Notes: generated by a model not told the origin, from the letters alone. 7,077 nucleotides of DNA from Thaumarchaeota archaeon S13 (GCA_003724275.1 RHFA01000161.1:1-7077); one strand, 5' to 3'. Positions 1 to 6,783 are shown, counted from the first letter of the stretch. Numbers and translations are program-made.

Positions 1-967
1 ACCGCGGCGAGGCGTGCACTAGGGGGTGCTGGAAGAGGAGCCCGTGCTTTGGCGGCAGCGCGCCGGTCTTGAGCGACCTGAACAGGGCCTTCTCGGCGCC
101 TAGGACCTGTATGCTGCTCGCCGGCATTGACGAGAGGCGCTTCAGGCCGCCGGCCCGCGAGATGACGCGCGCGCCGATGAGGGCCCCGAGTATCGCCGCC
201 GTGTTTGGCGCGACGCGCTCCATCTCGGCTGTCACGTGCTCCTCTAGCGCGCGGCGGTGGGACGCGAGGCCCAGTATGTGCCCTGCGAGCTCGCGCACGA
301 CGGCAAGTGACGGGCCAGATATGTCCCCGCCGCGGCTCTTTGGCGCGACGGTGGCGACCATCTCGGCGACCGTCGGATCGAGGCCCGCGCCGCCGAGGGC
401 CTCGCGCGTGATATCCCCGCGCGCGCCGATCCTGGCGACCCTTGCGTACGCCGCAATCCCGTCTATGACGTTTTCTAGCTCGGGAAAGTGCAGGCCGTAC
501 CACTCGCGCAGGCGAGAGTTGTGGCCGTTGAGGGCCCTGTCGGCCTCGTCCATGGCGCGGATCGCCTGCATAATGTGCGCATCGTCGCTCTGCGAGGCCT
601 CGCCGACGCGCGCCGAGGAGAGGCCCATCGCAAAGTCGCGCAGCCTCGCCTCGGCGTCGCGCTCATCAGACGCAAAGCCGGCCTCGACGAGTATGGCGAG
701 CTTTTCTGACTGGACGCGCCCGACCCCTTCCTCGTCCATGGCCCGCGCCTCGACGGACCTGGCGCGCAGGGCCTCGAGGAGGGCCGCGTCGTTGACGGCG
801 ACCCCCGAGTCTAGCGAGGAGGCATGCTCGGCGATCCCGGACACGTCGGCCTCGCCGCGCCTGACGGCCATGTACTCGGCGGCCGCGTCGGCGAAGGGAA
901 AGGCCGCCGCGCGCCTCTTGCCGTCGAGGGCGACTATGCCGAGCTCGGTGAGTATGACCTCCTGCAC
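1..967 (-). CDS. nop5: Nop5/Nop56-family C/D box RNP core protein (3' end cut off)
   Basis: Nop5 bridges L7Ae and fibrillarin in the archaeal C/D-box guide RNP that 2'-O-methylates rRNA and tRNA. I translated the minus strand by hand and found 322 codons without a stop, running off the left edge. The N-terminus reads VILTELGIVALDG, typical of the family. The family segment REWYGLHFPEL lies around residue 156. The Nop domain follows, with GLKRLSSMPAS near 275, GAEKALFRSLKTGALPPKHG at 290-309 and FQHPLVHASPR at the edge. Family members are usually about 370-420 residues, so only the C-terminal tail is missing. The start is GTG at 967-965: an in-frame TAA lies at 994-992, no other start codon lies between, and a TATA-like box sits 28 bases upstream. 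Fibrillarin often follows nop5 in archaea and may lie just outside the window, which is inference. Identification is strong; the exact start is fairly sure. Confidence 0.93.
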   Translation of the reverse strand, partial: MQEVILTELGIVALDGKRRAAAFPFADAAAEYMAVRRGEADVSGIAEHASSLDSGVAVNDAALLEALRARSVEARAMDEEGVGRVQSEKLAILVEAGFASDERDAEARLRDFAMGLSSARVGEASQSDDAHIMQAIRAMDEADRALNGHNSRLREWYGLHFPELENVIDGIAAYARVARIGARGDITREALGGAGLDPTVAEMVATVAPKSRGGDISGPSLAVVRELAGHILGLASHRRALEEHVTAEMERVAPNTAAILGALIGARVISRAGGLKRLSSMPASSIQVLGAEKALFRSLKTGALPPKHGLLFQHPLVHASPR

Positions 968-991
968 GGGCCCGCGCGCGGCCCGCCTCGG

Positions 992-998
992 TTAAAAA
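992..998 (-). promoter_or_regulatory. TATA box of nop5
   Basis: The minus strand reads TTTTTAA in an otherwise GC-dominated region. Its centre is about 28 bases before the GTG of nop5. With the usual archaeal TATA-to-start distance, transcription would begin at or next to the start codon, giving a leaderless message. Confidence 0.6.
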
Positions 999-1050
999 TG
1001 CTGTTTGGGGCCTGCGCACGGGCGCACGCGCCTGCGCCGGAGGGGCCGGC

Positions 1051-1075
1051 GGCGCCGGAACCCGCGCGCGGCGCC
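1051..1075. repeat. Short inverted repeat in the nop5/pyrD divergent promoter region
   Basis: GGCGCCG (1051-1057) can pair with CGGCGCC (1069-1075) across an 11-base loop. GGCGCCGG also recurs as a direct copy at 1051-1058 and 1070-1077. The element lies upstream of both TATA boxes, where a regulator could bind. In sequence this GC-rich, a 7-base match is easily found by chance, so the call is weak. Confidence 0.2.
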
Positions 1076-1088
1076 GGGCGTGCAACCG

Positions 1089-1094
1089 TTATAT
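1089..1094 (+). promoter_or_regulatory. TATA box of the pyrD-pyrK operon
   Basis: TTATAT stands out in a GC-rich intergenic region. Its centre is about 28 bases before the pyrD ATG, so the transcript is probably leaderless. No second TATA-like box is seen before pyrK, which supports co-transcription. Confidence 0.7.
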
Positions 1095-1100
1095 CGCAAC

Positions 1101-1119
1101 GCCGCCGCCGCCGCCGCCG
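1101..1119 (+). repeat. GCC trinucleotide tract between TATA box and pyrD start
   Basis: Six consecutive GCC units plus one G fill the space between the TATA region and the ATG of pyrD. The tract covers the expected initiation site. A change in unit number would alter the TATA-to-ATG distance by steps of three bases. Confidence 0.8.
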
Positions 1120-2028
1120 ATGGCCGCGTCACTGGAGGCCCGAGTGGGCCCGCTCGCGCTCCCCTCACCGGCAATGCTCGCGTCTGGCATACTGGGCATA
1201 TCCACGCGCGTCTTTGGGCGCCTCCTTGACGCCGGCGCCGGCGCCGTCGTCACAAAGTCGCTAAGCGTCGAGGCCTGGGAGGGATACGCAAACCCGACGG
1301 TCATCGGCGCGCCTGGCGGCGGGTGGCTAAACGCCGTCGGCCTGTCAAACCCCGGAGCCGCCGAGTTTGCGCGAATGCTGCGCGCCGAGCCGGCAGTGCC
1401 GGCCATAGTCAGCCTTGTCGGGTCCGAGCCGGGAGACTTTGCGCGCATGGTCGCCGAGTTTGGCGGCTGCAACGTGATCGCGTACGAGCTAAACCTGTCG
1501 TGCCCGCATGTCGCCAGGGTGGGCCTCGAGGTCGGCGACGACATTTCGCTCGTAGAGTCCATAGTCCGCGCGACGCGGGCCGCGTCGGGCGTGCCGGTGA
1601 TGGCAAAGGTGGGCCTCGGCACCGCCAACTATCTTGACACCGTCGGCGCGGCCGCCGCCGGCGGCGCCGACGCGATAACTGCGATAAACACGGTCCGCGC
1701 GATGGCGATCGACGCCGAGGCGGCGCGCCCGACGCTCTCCAACGCGTTTGGCGGCCTGTCTGGCGCGCCGATAAAGCCAGTCGCGCTGCGCTGCGTGTAC
1801 GAGATTGCCTCGCGCCACGACATTCCAGTTATCGGGTGCGGCGGCGTCTCGACGTGGGAGGACGCCGTAGAGTTTGTCCTTGCAGGCGCGTGCGCGGTCC
1901 AGGTGGGCAGCGCGCTGGCCGGCGGCAACATGGGAGTCTTTGGCGAGATTAACGCCGGGATTCTGCGCTACATGGAGCGCAAGGGGCACAAGTCCGTGCA
2001 GGAGATGGTGGGCCTTGCCAAAAAGTGA
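1120..2028 (+). CDS. pyrD: Dihydroorotate dehydrogenase, class 1B catalytic subunit
   Basis: This FMN enzyme oxidises dihydroorotate to orotate in pyrimidine synthesis. In class 1B it works with PyrK, which passes electrons to NAD. The 302 residues form one TIM-barrel domain of normal family length. Visible motifs are LNAVGLSNPG (70-79, orotate site), ELNLSCPH with the class 1B catalytic cysteine C128, the FMN-region lysine in MAKVGLG (K163), AINT (188-191), GGLSGAPIKP (211-220), and the phosphate-binding GCGGV (239-243) and VGSALAGG (262-269). A cysteine base rather than serine separates it from class 2 enzymes, and the adjacent pyrK agrees with class 1B. The ATG at 1120 fits a leaderless start 28 bases after TTATAT. 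The final codons overlap pyrK, so the two are probably translated together. The protein should be cytoplasmic. Identification is very secure. Confidence 0.97.
   Translation: MAASLEARVGPLALPSPAMLASGILGISTRVFGRLLDAGAGAVVTKSLSVEAWEGYANPTVIGAPGGGWLNAVGLSNPGAAEFARMLRAEPAVPAIVSLVGSEPGDFARMVAEFGGCNVIAYELNLSCPHVARVGLEVGDDISLVESIVRATRAASGVPVMAKVGLGTANYLDTVGAAAAGGADAITAINTVRAMAIDAEAARPTLSNAFGGLSGAPIKPVALRCVYEIASRHDIPVIGCGGVSTWEDAVEFVLAGACAVQVGSALAGGNMGVFGEINAGILRYMERKGHKSVQEMVGLAKK
2001..2010 (+). promoter_or_regulatory. Probable ribosome binding site for pyrK
   Basis: GGAGATGGTG lies inside the pyrD coding end. GGAG and GGTG each match part of the archaeal Shine-Dalgarno consensus GGAGGTGA, and GGTG ends four bases before the TTG at 2015. 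It supports that TTG as the pyrK start rather than the in-frame GTG at 2057. Confidence 0.4.
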
Positions 2029-2824
2029 CATTCCGTCTGCCAGGACGGTCCTCTCGGTGGCCGACGAGACGCCGACGGTCCGCACGCTAGAGTTCGAGGA
2101 CGCGGCCCTCGCGCGCGCAGAGCCTGGCCAGTTTGCCATGGTCTGGGTTCCAGGCGCCGGCGAGCTGCCGATGAGCGTCATGGTCTCGGATATCGCCGGC
2201 AGGGCCGCGTTCACGGTCCGCACGCACGGGCCGTCCTCGCGGGCCCTCTATGGCGTGCGCGAGGGCGGCATTATCGGCGTGCGCGGGCCGTACGGCAACT
2301 CGTTTGACGCCAAGACTGACAGCGCGCTCCTCGTCGGCGGCGGGACGGGCCTCGTGCCGCTCATGCGCCTGATCACGAGGCTGCCGGCCGGCGCGCGCAT
2401 CGGCCTGGCGATGGGCTCGCGGACCGCCGACGAGGTCCTCTTTGAGGGCCGCGCGCGGGCACTCGCCGAAAAACGCGAGATCCGCATAGAGGTCGCCACG
2501 GACGACGGCTCGCGCGGCGTGGCCGGCACGGCCGTCGACGCCGCGCGCCTCCTCCTCGACTCTGGGCGCTACGCCGCGGCGTACACGTGCGGGCCGGAGC
2601 CCATGATGGCGGCCCTCGTCGGCGAGGCCGCGGCCCGCGGCGTGCCGGCCCAGGCCAGCGTCGAGCGCGTCATGAAGTGCGGCGTGGGCATCTGCGGGAG
2701 CTGCTGCATGGACGACCGCCTCGTCTGCTGCGACGGGACCGTCTTTGGGGGCGACTATCTGGCCTCTAGCGCCGATTTTGGGCGCGCGTGGCGCTCAAAG
2801 TCAGGCGCGGCCGTGCCATTCTAG
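2015..2824 (+). CDS. pyrK: Dihydroorotate dehydrogenase electron transfer subunit
   Basis: PyrK carries FAD and a [2Fe-2S] cluster and moves electrons from the FMN of PyrD to NAD. With the chosen start it has 269 residues, normal for the family. It opens with a ferredoxin-reductase-type FAD barrel (about 10-100) containing LPMSV (51-55), THGPSSRAL (70-78) and RGPYGNSF (90-97). A nucleotide-binding domain follows with LLVGGGTGLVPL (105-116) and TCGPEPMM (191-198). The C-terminal cluster motif uses C222, C227, C230 and C238. Bacterial PyrK usually has RPxS in the FAD motif; here leucine replaces the arginine. The start is uncertain. TTG at 2015 overlaps pyrD by 14 bases, follows a plausible ribosome binding site and retains the N-terminal strand. 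GTG at 2057 is in frame but would remove part of the FAD barrel. No separate promoter is seen. Confidence 0.93.
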   Translation: MPKSDIPSARTVLSVADETPTVRTLEFEDAALARAEPGQFAMVWVPGAGELPMSVMVSDIAGRAAFTVRTHGPSSRALYGVREGGIIGVRGPYGNSFDAKTDSALLVGGGTGLVPLMRLITRLPAGARIGLAMGSRTADEVLFEGRARALAEKREIRIEVATDDGSRGVAGTAVDAARLLLDSGRYAAAYTCGPEPMMAALVGEAAARGVPAQASVERVMKCGVGICGSCCMDDRLVCCDGTVFGGDYLASSADFGRAWRSKSGAAVPF

Positions 2825-2888
2825 GCGCGGCCCGCGGCCGCGGCCCGCCCCTCCCCACCACGCGCGCTTTCAGCGCCCCTGCGCCCGA

Positions 2889-2964
2889 CTTTTAGCGCGC
2901 CATGCCCAAAAGCGCCTGCCATGGGGCCTCTTGCGGCCCGGATCCCGCGAAAACGCGCAGTTTT
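2889..2964 (+). terminator. Possible transcription end region after pyrK
   Basis: The gap between pyrK and the next gene is GC-rich. It contains TTTT at 2890-2893 and again at 2961-2964. The second run follows a small CGCG-AAAA-CGCG hairpin (2946-2957) by three bases. Archaeal terminators are T-runs, so either could end the pyrDK transcript. The runs are short and the assignment is weak. Otherwise I see no gene or RNA in 2825-2986. Confidence 0.25.
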
Positions 2965-2986
2965 CCCCCACGGGGCCCCCGCAAGA

Positions 2987-2996
2987 CTTAAAATAA
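2987..2996 (+). promoter_or_regulatory. TATA box of the radical SAM gene
   Basis: CTTAAAATAA is the clearest AT-rich run in this intergenic region. Its centre is about 36 bases before the ATG at 3028, about nine bases further than in the other promoters here. That predicts a short leader of about 10 bases. GGGAGG (3022-3027) abuts the ATG with no spacer, too close for a standard ribosome binding site. Confidence 0.65.
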
Positions 2997-3027
2997 TTCG
3001 CGCCGCGCGCGCGGGGCGACAGGGAGG

Positions 3028-4755
3028 ATGGGGCACCCAAAGATCGTCCTAACGGCAGACCGCACGCTGATGTCGCCATACCGCAACATCTCGCTTGCGA
3101 CCTTTTTTGGCTGCGCGCCGGCCCTAGACCCCCACAGGGACCCAAAGAGCGCCTGGTACAAGATACTCGGCAACCAGGTCACGCCGCGCATACTCTTTGA
3201 CTTTATCTGCAACCCCATCCCGAACACGGGCGGCGTGGCCGACTATGCGCCCTATGGCCTGCGCAAGCTCGAGGCGGGCCTCCTCAGGGACGGCTATGCG
3301 CGCGAGGACGTCGTCGTCGCGCACCCTGACCACGTGGCCAAGTTTATCGGCCCGGAGACCGAGGTCGTCGGGACCTACGAGATGGATCCCCTCGGCATGG
3401 GGCCAGTCACGATGACCTTTACGTACGGGCGCAAGCAGACGTCATACGACGAGCTCTACTGTGGCGAGCTCCACAAGAGCATAAACGAGGCAAAAAGGAA
3501 AAACGGCAGCAAGGCAAAGGTCATCGCCGGCGCGTCGGGCACGTGGCAGTACAACTATGACCCCGAAAAGATAGGCGAGTACGGCCTGTACGCGATACTA
3601 GAGGGGGAGCTCGGCGGGATCGCCCCGGAGATCGACGGCCGCGCGGGAATGTTCTTTGACCACCTCATCGCAGGCGACTATGACAACATGAACCCGTTCA
3701 AAAAGGGCGAGCGCTACAAGGTCAACATCAAGGAGTTCGAGCGCAACGGCAAAAAGCTCCACGGCCGCTTTGTCAACTTTTGGGACAAGCCGGAGATTGA
3801 GGACATTCCCGACATTGTCGAGCCTAGCATGCACGGCATGGTCGAGGTCATGCGCGGGTGCGGCCGCGGGTGCAAGTTTTGCGACGTCACGCTGCGCTCT
3901 CTGCGCTACTATCCGCCAGAAAAGGTAAAGCGCGAGATCGAGGTCAACATAAAAAAGGGCGGCGCGCGCTCGGCGTGGATACACAGCGACGACATATTTG
4001 TCTACGGCATGGACCCGTCGACGACAAAGAACATGGCCCCAAACAGGGAGGCCCTCGAGGAGCTCTTTGAGGCGATAATGTCCACGGGCGTGGGCCACAC
4101 AAACCCGACGCACGGCACGCTCGCCGGCGCGATCGCCGACGAGAGGCTCATACCAAACATATCGCGCACGATCCGGTCCTCGCCGTCCAACCTGACGGGC
4201 ATACAGTGCGGCTTTGAGACGGGCAGCCTGCGCCTCATAGAAAAGTACGCCGACCGCAAGCTCGCCCCGTATCGCCCGTCAGAGTGGCACTGGGTCGTCA
4301 AGGAGGGCGTAAAGACTCTCAACGAGCACTATTGGATACCGGCGTTCACGCTCATCATGGGCCTCGACAACGACGAGACCCCCGAGGACTCTTGGGAGAC
4401 GATACGCCTCCTCAGCGAGCTAGAGCGCGAGCAGCCCGACTCGATGTTCACGGCGACGCCCCTGACGTTCGTGCCCATCGGCCTCCTCGAAAAGTCCGAG
4501 TTCTTTAACATCGGCAACGAGCTCGACCCCGCGCAGCTCGGCGTCATGTACAAGACGTGGCAGCACAACTTCAAGTATGGCATACAAAAGTTCATGACTA
4601 GGACGGGCGGCGGGACGGTCCTCAAAAAGGTCTTCTTTAACGGGATTGCGCGCACGCTCGGAGGCACGCCCCTCAAGGCCATGGAGCGCTACGCGCGCAA
4701 GAGCGGCCGCGAGCACGAGCGCGTCATTGAAAAGATCCAGGCGAGCTATCTCTAG
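3028..4755 (+). CDS. B12-type radical SAM protein of unknown substrate
   Basis: This is a 575-residue radical SAM enzyme. The [4Fe-4S] motif is CGRGCKFC, with C278, C282 and C285 in CX3CX2C spacing. Further core signatures are GGARSAWIHSDD (311-322), GIQCGFETGS (391-400) and a late-barrel MGLDNDETPEDSWETI (444-459). About 277 residues precede the cluster. The first 130 or so, starting KIVLTADRTLMS, look like the Rossmann-type domain found before the core in B12-binding radical SAM proteins. No DxHxxG cobalamin motif is visible, so cobalamin use is uncertain. The substrate cannot be read from the sequence. Archaeal proteins of this broad architecture include tetraether ring synthases, but I cannot place it there. 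ATG 3028 is chosen because it keeps the family N-terminus; ATG 3070 is the alternative. The gene has its own promoter and ends against the minus-strand gene. Confidence 0.9.
   Translation: MGHPKIVLTADRTLMSPYRNISLATFFGCAPALDPHRDPKSAWYKILGNQVTPRILFDFICNPIPNTGGVADYAPYGLRKLEAGLLRDGYAREDVVVAHPDHVAKFIGPETEVVGTYEMDPLGMGPVTMTFTYGRKQTSYDELYCGELHKSINEAKRKNGSKAKVIAGASGTWQYNYDPEKIGEYGLYAILEGELGGIAPEIDGRAGMFFDHLIAGDYDNMNPFKKGERYKVNIKEFERNGKKLHGRFVNFWDKPEIEDIPDIVEPSMHGMVEVMRGCGRGCKFCDVTLRSLRYYPPEKVKREIEVNIKKGGARSAWIHSDDIFVYGMDPSTTKNMAPNREALEELFEAIMSTGVGHTNPTHGTLAGAIADERLIPNISRTIRSSPSNLTGIQCGFETGSLRLIEKYADRKLAPYRPSEWHWVVKEGVKTLNEHYWIPAFTLIMGLDNDETPEDSWETIRLLSELEREQPDSMFTATPLTFVPIGLLEKSEFFNIGNELDPAQLGVMYKTWQHNFKYGIQKFMTRTGGGTVLKKVFFNGIARTLGGTPLKAMERYARKSGREHERVIEKIQASYL
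4752..4755. other. CTAG shared by two convergent stop codons
   Basis: The palindrome CTAG supplies TAG to the plus-strand radical SAM gene (4753-4755) and TAG to the minus-strand flavoprotein gene (4754-4752). The coding regions overlap by four bases, leaving no intergenic space for terminators. Any 3' untranslated sequence of either transcript must be antisense to the other gene. Confidence 0.95.
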
Positions 4756-6677
4756 GGCCGGCGGCGCCTGTCGAGTATGTTGCCCAGGCGCGTCACGTCG
4801 CTGGGCACGTACAGGTCCACGAGCCAGTCGATCGCCACGCGCAGGCGCTTTTCGGCGCTCGGCAGGCGCGAGAGGTAATAGTTGCGCCAGAGGAGCCACG
4901 CCAGGACGCCCCTGAGGCGCAGGCCAAAGAGAACCGCGACGCCGTCGCGCCTGCCGATCATCGCCATGGATCCCGCCGACGCATAGTCAAAGCGGCGCTG
5001 GCTCCCGCGGCCCCTCACGGCGGAGGCGACGTTGTGCGCGGCGACGGCGGCCTGGCGTATGGCGTTCTGGGCCGTCGGCGGGTAGGGCCTGCCCGTGCGC
5101 GCGTTGACGAGGTGCGCACAGTCGCCGAGCGCGTGGACCTCGGGCCGGCCGGCCACCTGCAGGCACTCGTTGACTGACACCCTGCCGCCGGCTCCGTGCT
5201 CGGCGTCAAGGGCCGCGACGACGGGCGACGCCCTCACGCCGCCGGCCCAGACTATGGTCATGCACGGTATTATCTTGCCGTTGTCAAGCGTCGCCGCGTG
5301 CGGCGAGGCCTCGACGAGCTTTGCGCCCTTTATGATCTCGACGCCGCGCCTTCCCATGGCGCGCTCGGCGTACGGCCCGAGCTCGCCGATCTCCGGCAGT
5401 ATGGGCCCGGCCGAGACGAGGACCACGCGGACCGCAGACGGCTCGATGTTGCGGTAGTAGCGCTCGGCGGACTCTGTGACAAAGTCGTGGATCGCGCCGG
5501 CCGTCTCGACTCCCGAAAAGCCGCCGCCCACGACGACAAACGTCGCCATGCTCTCCTGCTCGGCGGCGCCGTCCTCCTGGTCGGCGCCCTCTAGCATCGT
5601 GATGATGCGGTTGCGCAGCGCGAGGGCGTCCTCGAGCGTCCTTATCGTCAGCGCGTGCTCCTCGACGCTGCTGTTCCCGTAATAGTTTGTCTGGCCGCCT
5701 AGCGCGAGGACGAGGTGGTCATAGCGCATCTCGACGGCCTTGCCGTCGACGGTCCGCCTGATCATGACGGACCTGCCATCGAGGTCTATCGACTCTACGC
5801 TCGCGTGATAGTAGCGCGCGCGGCGGCAGAACGTCCTTATCGGCGTCGATATGTGGCGCGGCTCGACGTGGCCCGTGGCCATCTCGGCGAGCAGCGGCGT
5901 GCTGAGAAAAAAGTTGTCCTCGCTGACTATGGTTATGCTCGTGTCGACAGAGTCCTCAAACTCGCGCTGCAGGCGCCGCAGGACGCCGATGCCCGCATAG
6001 CCGCCGCCTAGCACGAGGATGCGCCTTAGGAGCGGCGCGCCGCTGCCGTGCATGCGCGAGACGTGCTCGGCGTACGTCGGGCGCTTTGAGAACTCGATGT
6101 CGCAGCGGTGGCAGCGATAGTTGGCGCCGAGGCGGCGCGTCAGCGCAGTCGCGACGGTTCCGGCCGTCACGCCCCATATCGCATGCGATATCGCCGAGTC
6201 AGTGATGGCCACGGCGGGCTCTGGCCGCGGCGCGGCCATCGACGGGTCCTCGGAGACGAGGCCCGCGGCGGCCGGCGCGATGACGGCCATCGAGACGGGA
6301 ATCGCAAAGGCGACGAGGACGACCATGCCCACGCCGAGGCCGTACAGGACGCCGTTTCGCAGGCGCGAGAGGCTGACGCCAAAGGCCCTGTACAGGACGA
6401 CGCCCACGACGATGCCGATCACCGTGGCGACGAGTATGTGGAACGCAAAGCCTGCCGCCGGCTCGCCTGAGCCTATGATCCGCGCCATGACGAGGAGCGT
6501 GCGGAGATAGTCGTTGCCGCCGATCACAGTGGCGTATATCTGCGAGGCGTGCATGAGGACGGCGCCGGCGAGCGAGCCGACAACGACAAAGGCGACCTCG
6601 CGGCGCAGCGAAAAGTTGACGCGCGGCTCGTCTAGCGTGCTGTGCGCGACCGGCGCGCCTGCGGGTGTGCCCTCCAC
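4752..6677 (-). CDS. Type II NADH dehydrogenase-like flavoprotein fused to a four-helix membrane domain and a C2H2 zinc finger
   Basis: The 641 residues hold three parts. Residues 27-180 form four predicted membrane helices (about 27-51, 76-98, 109-141, 160-179). Charge distribution puts both ends in the cytoplasm: basic residues fall before helix 1, between helices 2 and 3 and after helix 4, while the helix 3-4 loop is acidic. A C2H2 finger follows (C189, C192, H205, H210; CX2CX12HX4H). Residues 218-641 are a complete NDH-2-like oxidoreductase with LGGGYAG (223-229), VGGGFSG (383-389), HALGDCA (515-521), the quinone-site-like TAQNAIRQ (535-542) and an aromatic C-terminal anchor, LAWLLWRNYYLSRLPS (592-607). 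The likely reaction is NAD(P)H oxidation with quinone reduction at the inner membrane face. NDH-2 alone is usually 400-450 residues, and M209 would give that form. The start is GTG at 6677, matching a TATA box 27 bases upstream. Zinc finger role unknown. Confidence 0.92.
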   Translation of the reverse strand: MEGTPAGAPVAHSTLDEPRVNFSLRREVAFVVVGSLAGAVLMHASQIYATVIGGNDYLRTLLVMARIIGSGEPAAGFAFHILVATVIGIVVGVVLYRAFGVSLSRLRNGVLYGLGVGMVVLVAFAIPVSMAVIAPAAAGLVSEDPSMAAPRPEPAVAITDSAISHAIWGVTAGTVATALTRRLGANYRCHRCDIEFSKRPTYAEHVSRMHGSGAPLLRRILVLGGGYAGIGVLRRLQREFEDSVDTSITIVSEDNFFLSTPLLAEMATGHVEPRHISTPIRTFCRRARYYHASVESIDLDGRSVMIRRTVDGKAVEMRYDHLVLALGGQTNYYGNSSVEEHALTIRTLEDALALRNRIITMLEGADQEDGAAEQESMATFVVVGGGFSGVETAGAIHDFVTESAERYYRNIEPSAVRVVLVSAGPILPEIGELGPYAERAMGRRGVEIIKGAKLVEASPHAATLDNGKIIPCMTIVWAGGVRASPVVAALDAEHGAGGRVSVNECLQVAGRPEVHALGDCAHLVNARTGRPYPPTAQNAIRQAAVAAHNVASAVRGRGSQRRFDYASAGSMAMIGRRDGVAVLFGLRLRGVLAWLLWRNYYLSRLPSAEKRLRVAIDWLVDLYVPSDVTRLGNILDRRRRP

Positions 6678-6701
6678 GCGAGGCGCGGCGCGCGAGGGGC
6701 C

Positions 6702-6707
6702 ATATTT
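6702..6707 (-). promoter_or_regulatory. TATA box of the NDH-2 fusion gene
   Basis: The minus strand reads AAATAT here. Its centre is about 27 bases before the GTG at 6677. This predicts a leaderless message and supports the full-length start that includes the membrane domain and zinc finger. Confidence 0.6.
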
Positions 6708-6753
6708 GGGTGCGCATTTTGGGGGGCGCCTGCGGGCTAGCAGCCGGCGAGGG

Positions 6754-6760
6754 TATTAAA
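6754..6760 (+). promoter_or_regulatory. TATA box of the right-edge gene
   Basis: TATTAAA is centred 27 bases before the ATG at 6784, predicting leaderless transcription. It lies back to back with the TATA box of the NDH-2 fusion, about 50 bases apart, so the 106-base gap is a compact divergent promoter. Confidence 0.65.
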
Positions 6761-6783
6761 GGCGCCAGCCGGGGGGCGGCGCG

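Noticed and set aside
69..995. Plus-strand open frame of 308 codons across the nop5 region
   Set aside because: Its translation is a low-complexity Ser/Arg/Ala mixture without family motifs, while the opposite strand encodes clear Nop5. It is a shadow frame of a GC-rich gene.
1489..2223. Minus-strand open frame of 244 codons over pyrD/pyrK
   Set aside because: It is antisense to well-conserved pyrD and pyrK, crosses their junction, and shows no recognisable motif or promoter.
2825..2850. Palindrome CCGCGGCCGCGG just after pyrK as a terminator stem
   Set aside because: It is self-complementary with no loop and no following T-run. Such G/C palindromes are expected in this composition.
6690..6780. 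G-rich runs in the divergent promoter as a possible G-quadruplex
   Set aside because: There are several runs of three or more G, but the spacers between most of them are about 7-14 bases, longer than usual quadruplex loops, and the local GC content explains them.
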